From NCBI GenBank assembly GCA_963735065.1, contig CAVTJL010000001.1, forward strand, positions 1,302,001 to 1,366,000: DNA of 64,000 nt. The letters run 5' to 3'. The stretch is from CAVTJL01 sp963735065 (GTDB taxonomy: Bacteria; Pseudomonadota; Alphaproteobacteria; Geminicoccales; Geminicoccaceae). Every line of letters begins with the position of its first letter. Position 1 is the first letter of the stretch. Shown piece after piece: positions 18,957-27,914 of the stretch. The position numbers and the translations under genes are program-made. The notes beneath the pieces are model-generated. The model saw only the letters and a program-made list of their open reading frames with translations. It was not told the origin of the DNA and did no database searches.

Positions 18957-19624
18957 GTCGTGCCTCCGCGATCCGCAGGCCTCTGCATCAGCGCCACGTC
19001 CTTGCACGGCACCCCGCAAGGCCAGCCGCGGGCGGCAGCCAGATGCCGCAGCGTCTCCTCGCGATAGAAGACGACGTGGGTGGGGTCCCGCCGATAGTGC
19101 CAATCCTGAAACCGGGCGTCGTCGGTCTGGAAGCAGGTCATGATCGCGAGCCAGCCGCCCGGGCGGACAAGCGACATGAGCCTGGCGAATTCTTCCGCCG
19201 GCCGGTGGAAATGCTCCGCCGTCTCCGTGCAGGTCACGAAGTCATGGGCCCGCGACAGCGGCTCCGGATCGGGATGAAAGAAGGGATCGTAGAGCGCCAT
19301 CTCGTGGCCGGCCTCGCGCAGCATGGCCACCAGGGCCGGGGCGGGGCCGCAGCCAAAGTCGAGCCCTCGTGACGCGGGCGGCAGTCGGGCGAGCAGCGGG
19401 ACCGCGAGCTTCGATAGGAACCGGCGATGGCCGGGATCGTCCGGCTGGTTCTCGTGGAGCAGGTAATGCGCGTATTCCGTCTCACGCAGGGGAAGCTGGC
19501 GCCGGTCGAGAAAACGAACCGCGCAAGTCTCGCATCGGCGGTAGTCTCGCCCCTCGACCGACAAAAAGAGCTTCGATCCGGGCGCGCGGCATAGCGGACA
19601 GGCGTCGACCGCCATGGCGGCCAC
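18953..19624 (-). CDS. Class I SAM-dependent methyltransferase with N-terminal zinc-ribbon-like Cys pairs
   Basis: The 223-residue protein has two CxxC pairs (CPLC at residues 9-12, CETC at about 32-35) followed by a Methyltransf_23-like domain: GLDFGCGPAPALVAML (SAM motif I), MALYDP (motif II), TCTETAEHFHRP (motif IV region) and LVRPGGWLAIMT. It methylates an unknown acceptor. ATG 19615, three codons in, is an alternative start. It is translationally coupled to a second, truncated methyltransferase. The pair sits between two copies of the ABC permease 3' end, so this cassette looks inserted downstream of the importer. Confidence 0.75.
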   Translation of the reverse strand: MAAMAVDACPLCRAPGSKLFLSVEGRDYRRCETCAVRFLDRRQLPLRETEYAHYLLHENQPDDPGHRRFLSKLAVPLLARLPPASRGLDFGCGPAPALVAMLREAGHEMALYDPFFHPDPEPLSRAHDFVTCTETAEHFHRPAEEFARLMSLVRPGGWLAIMTCFQTDDARFQDWHYRRDPTHVVFYREETLRHLAAARGWPCGVPCKDVALMQRPADRGGTT

Positions 19625-19689
19625 ATCGCCGAAAGCAGCAATGGCGGATCCCGGGCGGCCCCGTGGCGGTCGAAGCTCCCGCGGCTCAG

Positions 19690-19941
19690 CCCCCTCAAAC
19701 CCCCCGCCGCTTCTGGTTCAGGCTGTCCAGCAGCACGGCGCCGAAGATCACCGCACCCTGGATGAACTGGACCCAGAAGGGTTGGACGTTCTTGAGCGTC
19801 AGGCCGTTGTTGATGAGGCCGATGATGAGGACGCCCAGGAGGGTGCCGAGCATCGAGCCCTTGCCGCCGAAGAGGCTGGCGCCGCCGATGACGACGGCGG
19901 CGATGGCGTTGAGCTCGAGGCCCTCGGCGGCGATGGGCTGG
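19690..19941 (-). repeat. 252-bp permease 3' end (copy B, part of the intact gene)
   Basis: This is the genuine 3' end of the ABC permease gene; it matches 18534-18785 with four substitutions. The repeat edges fall at the permease stop region (19690) and inside its coding sequence (19941). Confidence 0.95.
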
Positions 19942-20714
19942 GCCGAGTCGAGGCGGCCGGCGAGGACGACGCCGCCAAGGCCGGCGAGGGCTCCTGAGAT
20001 GATGTAGACGGCGGCCAGGGTCCAGCCCACCGGGATGCCGGCCAGGCGTGCCGCGTCGCGGTTGCCGCCCACGGCATAGACGCGGGCGCCGAAGACGGTG
20101 CGCGAGAGGATGATCCAGGCGACGAGGAAGGTGCCGAGCGTGATGAGCGCTGCGATCGGCATGATGCCCCAGTTGCCGCCGCCGATATTGTCGAAGGCGT
20201 CGGGGAAGCCGAAGACGGTGTTGCCCGAGGTGACGATGAAGGCGAGGCCGCGCGCCATGGCCAGCACGGCCAGCGTCACGATGAAGGGGTTCATCGAGAG
20301 AAGGGTGATGGCGACGGCGTTGAAGACGCCGCACAGGACGCCGATGCCGATGCCCACCCCCACGGCCACCGGCACCGACCAGTGCGCCTCGAGCGCCAGG
20401 CCCGCCATGACGCCCGAGAAGGCCACGACCGAGCCCACCGAGAGATCGATGCCGGCGGTGATGATGACGAACGTCTCGCCCACCGCCACGATGCCGATCA
20501 GCGACGTCGCCAACAGGATCGAGAGCATGTTCGCGGTGGTGAGGAAGGTGGGCGTGGTCAAGGCCAGATAGAGCGAGATCGCGACGAAGGCCACGACGAT
20601 CGTCAGCTCGTTGAGGGTGTTGCCGATCGACGAGAGCCTGCCCCGATAGGTCGCCGCTCTTCCCGCTTCCGCCATGGCTCCTGGGCTTTCCTTGCCGGTG
20701 GATGTCGTGCTCAC
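19695..20714 (-). CDS. Sugar ABC importer permease (ribose/RbsC family)
   Basis: The 339-residue inner-membrane protein has about nine hydrophobic helices and the family's central phrase 'AGIDLSVGSVVAFSGVMAG', plus 'GGNRDAARLAGIPVGW', the loop that contacts the ATPase. GTG 20714 is chosen as start because it overlaps the ATPase stop (GTGA), implying translational coupling; ATG 20675 is an internal alternative. It is the third gene of a binding protein - ATPase - permease operon. The sugar is not identifiable. Its 3' end is duplicated 1.2 kb downstream. Confidence 0.88.
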   Translation of the reverse strand: MSTTSTGKESPGAMAEAGRAATYRGRLSSIGNTLNELTIVVAFVAISLYLALTTPTFLTTANMLSILLATSLIGIVAVGETFVIITAGIDLSVGSVVAFSGVMAGLALEAHWSVPVAVGVGIGIGVLCGVFNAVAITLLSMNPFIVTLAVLAMARGLAFIVTSGNTVFGFPDAFDNIGGGNWGIMPIAALITLGTFLVAWIILSRTVFGARVYAVGGNRDAARLAGIPVGWTLAAVYIISGALAGLGGVVLAGRLDSAQPIAAEGLELNAIAAVVIGGASLFGGKGSMLGTLLGVLIIGLINNGLTLKNVQPFWVQFIQGAVIFGAVLLDSLNQKRRGV

Positions 20715-22186
20715 GTCAGCGCCGCCAGCGCCATCACGCGCTCCTGGCTGAACTCCGGGCGGTCGAGGGCACCGGCGAGCCTGCCCTCGCGCATCACCAG
20801 CACGCGGTCGCACAGGCCCAGGAGCTCCACCATGTCGGAGGAGACGACGAGGATGGCCGCACCCCGCTCGGCCAGCTCGCCGATCAGCCGGTAGATCTCG
20901 ACCTTGGCGCCCACGTCGATGCCGCGCGTCGGCTCGTCCAGGAGGAAGACGCGCGGCTCGGTGCTGAGCGAGCGGCCGAACACGACCTTCTGCTGATTGC
21001 CGCCCGAGAGGTTGCCGACGGTGGTCTCGACGCCGGGCGTGCGGATGCGCATGGCATCGATGGTGCGGCGCGCCAGCGCGTCCATGCGCCGCCCGCGCAG
21101 GAACATGCCGAACGCCGCCATGCGCTCGAGCACCGACATCGCGATGTTGCGCCCCACCGAGAACGCCAGGACGAGCCCCTCGGCCTTGCGGTCCTCGGGC
21201 ACCAGCGCGATGCCGGCGGCGATCGCCTGCCGGGGCGAGCCGGCGCGCGCCGGGCGCCCCTCGATGCGCACCTCGCCCACGCTGGCGAGAGCGCCGTAGA
21301 TGGCTTTCAAGACCTCGGTGCGCCCGGCGCCGATCAGCCCGCCGATGCCCACCACCTCGCCGCTCCTGACGGCGAAGGAGACGTTCTCGAAACGACCGGG
21401 CGAGCCCAGGCCCTCGACCTCCAGCAGCGGCTTGCCGATCTCGGCGGCGCGCGGCGGAAACATGGCCTCGATCGGCCGGTTGACCATGGCGCGGATGAGC
21501 TCGGGCTCGGTCCAGGCGGCGGTGGCGCGCGTCTCGACCACCTGGCCGTCGCGCATCACCGTCACCCGGTCGCAGATCTCGAACACCTCCTCGAGATGAT
21601 GCGAGATGAAGACGATGCCCACGCCAGCGGCCTTGAGCTCGGCCACGGTGGCGAAAAGGGTGCGCTGCTCGGCCGTGGTCAGCGTCGCGGTGGGCTCGTC
21701 CATCACGATGACCTTGGCCGCGCGCGACAGGGCACGGGCGATCTCGACCAGCTGCTGCTGGGCGATCCCGAGCCGCCGCACCAGCGTCTGCGGCGGGACT
21801 TTAAGACCTACCCTGGCCAGCAGGCGGGCCGCCTTCTCCTCCATCGACCGGCGATGGATGAAGCCCGCCGTCTGCGGCAGGTTGCCCAGATAGAGATTCT
21901 CGGCGATGGAGCGGTCCGGAAAGAGGCTCAGCTCCTGGTGGATCACGATGATCCCGGCATCGAGCGCGTCGCGTGGGCGGCGAGGCGAGAAGCGCTCGCC
22001 GCCCAGCGTCATCTCGCCCTCGTCGGCGCGGTACTGGCCGGCCAGCACCTTCATCAGGGTCGACTTGCCGGCCCCGTTCTCGCCGACGATGCCCAGCACC
22101 TCGCCCGCCTCGAGCGTGATGTCGACATCGGCCAGAGCGCGCACGCCGGGAAAGCTCTTGCTGATGGCGTGCATCGCTAGAAGCAT
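20711..22186 (-). CDS. Sugar ABC importer ATPase with two nucleotide-binding domains (RbsA/MglA type)
   Basis: 491 residues with two fused ABC domains. Domain 1 has Walker A GENGAGKST near residue 38, a signature region LGIAQQQLVEIARAL and Walker B VIVMDEPT. Domain 2 has a degenerate Walker A (GLIGAGRTEV), signature LSGGNQQKV and Walker B VFLLDEPTRGIDVGAK, the exact pattern of carbohydrate-uptake CUT2 ATPases. ATG 22186 (MLLAM) is the likely start, with the second ATG four codons later as an alternative. The gene lies 50 bp after the binding-protein gene and overlaps the permease gene by four bases. It powers uptake at the inner membrane. Confidence 0.92.
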   Translation of the reverse strand: MLLAMHAISKSFPGVRALADVDITLEAGEVLGIVGENGAGKSTLMKVLAGQYRADEGEMTLGGERFSPRRPRDALDAGIIVIHQELSLFPDRSIAENLYLGNLPQTAGFIHRRSMEEKAARLLARVGLKVPPQTLVRRLGIAQQQLVEIARALSRAAKVIVMDEPTATLTTAEQRTLFATVAELKAAGVGIVFISHHLEEVFEICDRVTVMRDGQVVETRATAAWTEPELIRAMVNRPIEAMFPPRAAEIGKPLLEVEGLGSPGRFENVSFAVRSGEVVGIGGLIGAGRTEVLKAIYGALASVGEVRIEGRPARAGSPRQAIAAGIALVPEDRKAEGLVLAFSVGRNIAMSVLERMAAFGMFLRGRRMDALARRTIDAMRIRTPGVETTVGNLSGGNQQKVVFGRSLSTEPRVFLLDEPTRGIDVGAKVEIYRLIGELAERGAAILVVSSDMVELLGLCDRVLVMREGRLAGALDRPEFSQERVMALAALT

Positions 22187-22236
22187 CGTCGAGGAGCCCG
22201 TCTCGAGGCGGATCGGTGCCGGTGCGGCCGGAGGGC

Positions 22237-23272
22237 CTACTTGCCCGCCATCGCGTCGCCCCACAGCCCGTACTTCTTGGCCTCGGGGCTGTCGATGTTC
22301 TCCTTGGTCAGCAGCAGGTGCGGCCAGAACTGGTGCTGCGGGATCGAGGCCTTGTCGCCGTTCAGGTACTGCTCGACATAGTCCACCGACTGGGCGGCCA
22401 TCGTCAGCGGGTTCTGCGAGATGGTGGCGTCCATGTCGCCCTTGCGGATCGCGGTCAGCGCCTGCTCGGTGCCGTCGATGCCGATGATGACGATGTGGTC
22501 CTTGTCGCCGATCGGCTTGAAGCGGTTGGCCTGCTTGATGGCGCGCATGGCGCCCACGGCATTGTCGTCATTGCCGTTGAAGACGGCGTCGATCTGGCTG
22601 TGCGCGGCCAGGAGCTGCGTCATGATGTTGAAGGCCTTGGCGGCATCGAAGTCCGCGGCCTGACGCGCGATCAGCTTGAGCCCGGGGTTCTCCTTCGACA
22701 GCTTCTCGAACTCCTCGGTGAAGCCCTTCTCGCGCTCGTCGCCGGCGGTGGTGCCCAGGAGGCCCTCGAGATCGATCACGTTGCCCTTGATCTCGCCGTA
22801 GCGCTCTTTCAGCTTGTTCGCGATGAACCGGGCGCCTTCCTGCCCCAGCGCCTCGTTGTTGGTCTCGAGGAAGTTCACCTGGCACTTGCCGCAGGCGGCA
22901 CCGCGGTCGAGCGTGAAGACGGGGATGCCCGCCTTGTTGGCGCGCTCGACGATCGGCACGATCGAGTTGGCGTTGATCGGGTTGAGGATCAGCGCCGAGA
23001 CGTGCTGGTTGATGAGGTCCAGCACCTGGTTCGTCTGGGTCGCCGCATCGCCGTTGGCGCTGGTGTTGATGAGCTTGAGGTCGGGATGCCGGGCGATGCC
23101 CTCCTCGACACCCTTCGTCATGCCCTGGAAGAACGGGTTCGCCAGGGTCGCCACGCTGTAGCCGACCACATGCTGGTCCGCGGCCGACGCCGACACCGCG
23201 CCCAGCGCGCCGGCCGCCGCTCACGGCCGCGGCGACACCCATCGCCCTCATCATCGATCGACGCTTCATCAT
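22237..23272 (-). pseudogene. Periplasmic sugar-binding protein of the CUT2 importer (RbsB-like), frameshifted in the signal peptide
   Basis: From ATG 23272 the text MMKRRSMMRAMGVAAAV is a signal-peptide start; one extra base near 23220 shifts the rest, which then reads GALGAVSASAADQHVVGYS with a likely cleavage after ASA. The mature domain is a type I periplasmic binding protein: 'ATLANPFFQGMTKGVEEGI', 'NQVLDLINQHVSALILNPI', DRGAACGKC and 'VFNGNDDNAVGAMRAI', ending at 22237. A CGKC pair in the mature part could form a disulfide, unusual for the family. This is the first gene of the importer operon and should be its most expressed product, so a real null would disable uptake; a sequence error is more likely. 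Confidence 0.85.
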
Positions 23273-23546
23273 TCCCTCCCCGAAGGCCTTTCATCCCAGG
23301 GGCGCGCTGCCGCTGCACCGCGCCCGCCCGGCGACGGCGCTCCCTAGCACATTCGCGCCTGCAGCGCACAAGGGCTATCGCGCAGGCTGCATCGCGCCTG
23401 AGGCATCCCTCCCCGATGGTCCAACGGCGGCGGTGTAGCGCGGGATCCGTTGCCACGATGACTTTTTTGTTATCTTGCGGGACCGGGCCTAGCAATCGGC
23501 GCGTCGTACCGTTGGCCCGGTGCACGGCGCATGCTATGTTGGGACT

Positions 23547-23980
23547 ATGAAGATCTACCTCTCCGGCCCTATCAGCGGGTGCTCTGAGGGCGAAATTGTC
23601 GGGTGGCGGGCGAAGGTGCTTGAGCTGCTTCCCCACACAGTCGAGGTCTTCGATCCTGCTGTCGCGCTCTACAATTCCACAGCGGCCTACACGCGTGAGG
23701 AAAGCCCCACTGAAGGGCTGTTACGCTTGAGGCATGGCCTCCTGGTGGTGGACCGCAATAAGCATCTTATAAGATCGTCGGACGTGGTCCTGGCCAACCT
23801 TCTGCACGCCGAGCATGTGTCGATCGGGTCGATCGGCGAGCTGTTCTTCCGGCAAACGCCTTCCGCGTGCCGATTGTCATCGTCCGGAGGCGGACCGGCG
23901 ATGTTCACGATCACGCCATGTTGAACGCGATAGCGAGCGTGATAACTCATACGCTAGAGGATGGATGTCAGGCAGCGTGA
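23547..23980 (+). pseudogene. Nucleoside 2-deoxyribosyltransferase-like protein, frameshifted near 23853
   Basis: ATG 23547 begins MKIYLSGPISG, the N-terminal strand and glycine loop of the nucleoside deoxyribosyltransferase/DUF4406 fold; DVVLANLLHAEHVSIGSIGEL follows with the expected conserved Glu in a GEL turn. After an indel (one missing or two extra bases) near 23850-23856 the true C-terminus appears in another frame: FRVPIVIVRRRTGDVHDH and a helix to TGA 23978. Full length about 144 residues. Such proteins cleave or transfer N-glycosidic bonds of nucleotides; phage and defence islands often carry them. It converges with, and overlaps by 13 bp, the radical-SAM gene. Confidence 0.65.
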
Positions 23981-25271
23981 GCATGCTGCAAAATGAGAAC
24001 GCGGAAGGGGAGACGCAAGGTCAACAAGATAGCTCCCGCGCAAGCTCGGACGAGTCTATAGATCCTGAAGCCGGCCTCGTCGGTCTCTGAAGTTGGCGCC
24101 ACCCCGTCAAAGAATGCTGGGGAGTAGGGGCTCTTCCCGCCGTTCCAGCGCTTGCCCATGAGCGCAAGCCAGTCGCTGCGACCATCCCGCTGGTTGGGGT
24201 GAATGCGCCGCCGCCAGTCCATGTAGTTGCCGATCGACTGTTCGGGCGACCAGAGGTCCTTCAGCATGTCGAAGGTGACCCGCTTGTCGGGTCGGCCGAG
24301 CGAGGCCCTGATGGCGCCCACGAAGTTAGCGGAGAAGTGGTTGGCCCTCTCCTGAGTTAACTCGGAAGCGCCGCAACACCCGTTGCCGTCGCTCCATGGG
24401 ATGAACTCCGTGTCGCCGGCGCCAAACTTGACACCGAGTTCATGGGTTCGCTGCCTCGCCCTCCTAACGAATGGCCGCTTGGCATCCCTCGAGAGCGTCC
24501 AATCCGGCCCGAGCCTAGCCACGCCTAGCTGCCTCATCCTCTCGACGATGTCGATCCGTGCGCCCGGCTGGCGGCAGCTATCTCGGTCTCGACCAATTCG
24601 CCCGGCACCTTCAGGTACTCGAACGAGAGCTGCCTAGCACCAGCCATGGCCGCTTCGCCCGCCATTGCAAGGGCCTCCTCTTCGTATCCAGGAAAGATCG
24701 GCTGGATGCGAAGTCCGCAAGTGATGCCGCACTCGCTCAACCGCGCGAGAGTCGCGATTGTCGCCGCGAACCCGTCCGTGCGGGGTTCGACGATCTTGCG
24801 TAGCGGTTCCGGGATACCAGCTGCTGACAGCCTCACGACGACGTTCATCTGGCCGAGTAGCGACAAGTACGGTTCGCTCGTCGGAAGCGAGCCCTTCGTG
24901 CTGATGAGCGTAGGATAGTTAAAGTCCCGTAAGATGCCGAGCAGGTCCTTGGTTACGCCAAATTCGCGCTCAATCGGCGTGAAGGGATCCTGGAGCCCTC
25001 CGAGCTGCAGTGGCACGCGCCGCGCGAGAAACTCGTCGACAGCTGACCTGATCTCGCCCCGCGCCACGCGCTCCAGTCTGAGGCGGAAGGCCGCTGGGTT
25101 CGCCTGGTGAACACCCTTCAACGCCCAGGCCCGTGCCCGGTTACGCGAGAAGCAGTACCCGCAGCCGAACTGGCAGGTATCATATGGATCAAGTCTGATC
25201 GGCGCGGAGCAAAAGAAAATCTGCCCGGTTACACTCAGCGCGTGTTTGTAGGTGCCCTGGGTCTGACGCAT
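23968..25271 (-). pseudogene. Radical-SAM protein related to SPL/COG1533 'DNA repair photolyase', frameshifted near 24565
   Basis: ATG 25271 begins MRQTQGTYKHALSVTG; the [4Fe-4S] motif CQFGCGYC (CxxxCxxC) follows LDPYDT near residue 32, and 'LGGLQDPFTPIE' matches the SPL-like group that pairs GG-x-DPF with the cluster. An indel near 24560-24570 breaks the frame; after it the protein continues 'IDIVERMRQLGVARLGPDW', then a C-terminal part with GAGDTEFIPWSDGNGCCG, whose two Cys could bind a second cluster. Total about 434 residues. It starts 17 bp after a membrane-protein gene on the same strand, so they form an operon. The substrate is unknown; nucleic-acid or peptide modification are both possible. 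Confidence 0.7.
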
Positions 25272-25288
25272 TGTTTTATGTACACATC

Positions 25289-26117
25289 CTAAGAGCAGAG
25301 ATCGAAGGATTTTGATGCCAAATCCACGTGGGTATTATGGAGAGAACTCAACATCAGGTCAGTCGGCACTACCGCCGGTAATATAGAATGTAATATAGAT
25401 AATAAAATTGCTAAAAATAAGAACACGGACGATACTCGGATAAGATCTCGAGCGTACTCACGTGACTTTGGATTCTCCTTAGCTGATTCAGTAAAAATTA
25501 TCCAAAAAAGCTCCTTGCACTTCAGCTCACGCTCCTCATCGGCCTCCTGGACGGCGAGAACGTACCGCCTTTCAACGCCACCACTACGAGACTTCATCGT
25601 GAAGCCCATGATGAGATCCCGGTCGAAGTTCAGTGGCTTATGGACACACATGTCGTAGATCGAGGCTGAACCGGTAGAATGCGCTATGGAAGCTGTCCCC
25701 TTGGTGCACGGTCTGAGAAATGACGCCGCCACCGGCAGGTACGATCGCGGCGACAACGTCGTGACGCTCGACGCTAAGCTTTTTCTCGACGGTCTCGTGA
25801 AGGAGCTTGAAGCCAGCATTCAGCGTAAGAAGGCTGGTATAAAATTGCCACAGTATCCAGCGGTGTGAGTGCTTCTTGTCGTCGTAGGCTTTATAGTCTG
25901 AGTACTCCTGCAGGAACGCTGGGGCTCTAAGTCTGATGACGAGAATCGCCATCGCATACACAGTCACAGCAAGTATGAAGCAGCCCAATGCGGGCCAGCC
26001 CAGGTTGGCTAAGTCTGTAATCTTAGTTAGGATGGCGATCGCAGAGAATAGCGTTGCGAGCGACAGGGCGCTGCTCATACGTGACGCCGCTATCAAATAC
26101 TGCCAGTGCCAACCCAT
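25289..26117 (-). pseudogene. AT-rich membrane protein of unknown function, frameshifted near 25665
   Basis: From ATG 26117 (or 26078) two transmembrane helices occur early (LATLFSAIAILTKI and GCFILAVTVYAMAILVI), then a charged soluble segment 'YSDYKAYDDKKHSHRW'. An indel near 25655-25680 moves the rest to another frame, with IYDMCVHKPLNFDRD, a charged region 'LAVQEADEERELKCKELFW' and a third helix SVFLFLAILLSILHSILP near the end. The total is about 275 residues. The gene is strikingly AT-rich for this genome, implying transfer. Two N-terminal helices plus a cytosolic domain recall SLATT-type defence effectors, but I cannot show homology. It sits directly upstream of the radical-SAM gene. Confidence 0.5.
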
Positions 26118-26544
26118 AGTCGCTTGACACGCCGGACCTCGGAGAGCACAGACTTTTCAGACCACTCTGGCATCGTCTCCTCTCAGCGATGCGAGACGTC
26201 GCGGCTCATTGGCGTGACAGCCGGGCAAGTCAGATAGGAACTTTTGCTTGGCAAGATTTCTCGATTGCACATGGCCTCACAGCATGTTTCTGACGGCTTA
26301 ATGACGTGATTGCCGGATCCGACAAGCTGGGATCGCTGGCGCCGGTGTGTCTAGCGTGGGAAGTGAAGGATGAGCTGTAGAGGGTGACTGTGCTATGGTG
26401 AATGCTCTCACGAGTTGCGGATTGGTAGGATCAAGGTTGTAGATACGCCTTGTATTTGAGATGGGGCGCCAGCGCAATAGCCTGACAATCGTCGCGTGGC
26501 GAGCCGCACTGAGCCATTTCCCGCTGAATTTACGGCGCTCCTGC
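26118..26544. other. AT-richer intergenic stretch
   Basis: 427 bases between the membrane-protein operon and higA, with no open frame carrying a ribosome site or known motif. It probably holds the promoter of the membrane protein/radical-SAM operon. Confidence 0.4.
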
Positions 26545-26853
26545 TCACACAGGCTCGTACCTCTTCACCTCGATCTCGTCCGCCCGCTGCCGCATCAGAT
26601 AGCCATCATGCCAGGCCTGCATCCGCAGCAGCGTGTCCATCGAGACGCCAAAGGCCTTCTCGATGCGGAGCGCCATCTCCGGTGACAGCGCGGCCTTCTC
26701 GTTCACGAGGTCGGAGAGGGTCGCCCGGCGCACGCCCAGCGCCTCGGCCGCCCGTGACACCGAGAGGCTCAGCTCATCCAGGATCTCGTCGCGGATGAAG
26801 CTGCCTGGATGCGGCGGGCGCATGCCGATCCGGCCGACGGGCTCGCTCGTCAA
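26545..26853 (-). CDS. higA: HigA-type antitoxin (XRE-family HTH)
   Basis: The 102-residue protein has the HigA signature: MRPPHPGSFIRDEILDEL at the N-terminus, then the helix-turn-helix 'VSRAAEALGVRRATLSDLVN' and ALSPEMALRIEKAFGVSMDTLL. It neutralises the HigB ribonuclease by binding it and represses the operon. Its ATG overlaps the higB stop by four bases, so it is made by coupled translation after the toxin, the reversed order typical of HigBA. CGTACG operator repeats lie upstream of higB. Confidence 0.92.
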   Translation of the reverse strand: MTSEPVGRIGMRPPHPGSFIRDEILDELSLSVSRAAEALGVRRATLSDLVNEKAALSPEMALRIEKAFGVSMDTLLRMQAWHDGYLMRQRADEIEVKRYEPV

Positions 26854-27134
26854 TGATAGTCCTCCAGGTTGAGGTTGACGACCTCATCGCCCTCAAGATC
26901 GAACGTGATCCGCCAGTTGCCGGAGACGGAGAGGCTCCAGGTGCCCGCCCGGTCGCCGCTCAGCTGATGGATGCGCCATCCCGGCGGCCCCGCGACGCCG
27001 CTCATGTCGGCTGCCGAGACCAGGGCTGCCAGCATGTTGCGCACGCGGCGCACCAGATCCCGCCGGATCTCACGGTCGTCATCCTCCTCGATCAGGCGCT
27101 TCAGTCCTCGGTGACGAACGCTTCGTATCCTCAC
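26850..27134 (-). CDS. higB: HigB-type toxin (RelE/ParE-superfamily mRNA interferase)
   Basis: The 94-residue protein starts at GTG 27134 (no usable ATG is in frame) with RIRSVRHRGLKRLIEEDD, the standard HigB start. It continues with PGWRIHQLSGDRAGTWSLSV in two blocks and NWRITFDLEGDEVVNLNLEDYH, giving the Arg/Trp pattern and C-terminal D-Y-H of ribosome-dependent mRNA cleavers. The length is normal for the family. It is first in the operon with higA. The module lies at the edge of the low-GC accessory island. Confidence 0.92.
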   Translation of the reverse strand: MRIRSVRHRGLKRLIEEDDDREIRRDLVRRVRNMLAALVSAADMSGVAGPPGWRIHQLSGDRAGTWSLSVSGNWRITFDLEGDEVVNLNLEDYH

Positions 27135-27144
27135 CGCATTTTCC

Positions 27145-27163
27145 CGTACGCTTTGACCGTACG
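27145..27163 (-). promoter_or_regulatory. higBA operator: two CGTACG boxes
   Basis: Self-complementary CGTACG occurs at 27145-27150 and 27158-27163, 13 bp apart centre to centre, just upstream of the higB GTG. On the minus strand TTGACC (27175-27170) precedes them as a plausible -35, so HigA binding would cover the promoter. Confidence 0.55.
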
Positions 27164-27232
27164 AAGGTCAAGAGGCCGCCGATCGACCATCGCGCAGTGA
27201 TGCAATATCTTTCGCTGTCAAACAATCCAAGG

Positions 27233-27259
27233 TTGACAAACGGCTCGCATTCCTATAGA
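27233..27259 (+). promoter_or_regulatory. Promoter of HTH gene copy 1
   Basis: TTGACA (27233-27238), a 15-bp spacer and TATAGA (27254-27259) are followed by the ATG only 8 bases later at 27268. The same arrangement occurs before copies 2 and 3, so transcription would start at or next to the start codon. Confidence 0.6.
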
Positions 27260-27267
27260 TGACAGAA

Positions 27268-27880
27268 ATGCCTTGTCCCTACCCAGCTCGTTCCCCCGCC
27301 TCGATGCCCGCCGCCCGCACCGTGCGGCTGGCGCGGCGCCTCGCCGGCGGCATGACGCCCGCCGAGGTCGCCAGGCACGAGGGGACGGACGAGGACGAGA
27401 TTCTTGGCGCTCCTCGAGGACGAGAAGTTCCAGAAACACGTCGCCTACTACCGGCGCGAGGCCGAGCTGCCCGAGGACGAGCGCGAAGAGATCCTGATCA
27501 GGACGGCATTCGCCAGCCTCCAGCACCTCGCCGACATGGGCGACACCAAAGCTCTTTTGTTCCTTGCCTACGAGGGCAACCGCGGCCGGCATCCCGAAAA
27601 CCGCCTGCGCCGCCTCGTGACGCGCACGAGCGACTGCGATCCCGAGCTCTGTGCTGGGGACGAGATCGCCGCGGAGCCGGCCAACGACGCCGTCGCCGCC
27701 GAGCTTGTCTCGGACCTCCTCGCCTTCGCCCGGAGCAACCCGGACGTGGCCGACTGGATCCTGCGTTACGCCGAGAGCCGCCAGGCCACGCTGGGAGAGA
27801 GCGGGGCCGGGGCGGTGGAGGAGCAAAGAAGGAGAGTGAACAGACAAAAACACCACGCCACCCTAGTGCTACAGCCGTAG
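27268..27880 (+). pseudogene. HTH repeat-family protein, copy 1 (frameshifted near 27405)
   Basis: The product is almost identical to copies at 33375 and 39045: PASMPAARTVRLARRLAGGMTPAEVARHEG, split here by my line but continuous, suggests a helix-turn-helix of the kind found in phage terminase small subunits. An extra T near 27405 breaks the frame; the rest (ALLEDEKFQKHVAYYRREAE, then 'SLQHLADMGDTKALLFLAYE') is open to 27880. Copy 1 lacks the palindrome array that follows copies 2 and 3 and instead runs into an IS701-type remnant. The function is unknown; DNA binding is inferred from the HTH-like start. Confidence 0.7.
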
Positions 27881-27914
27881 TTTCCGTGCTGCGGGCTCGT
27901 CATGGAGGAGAGCC

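Noticed and set aside
23968..25271. Prokaryotic viperin (antiviral radical-SAM)
   Set aside because: The cluster motif context LDPYDTCQFGCGYC and GG-x-DPF point to the SPL/COG1533 group instead.
25289..26117. SLATT-domain assignment for the AT-rich membrane protein
   Set aside because: Helix layout is similar, but no diagnostic motif could be read and the gene is frameshifted.
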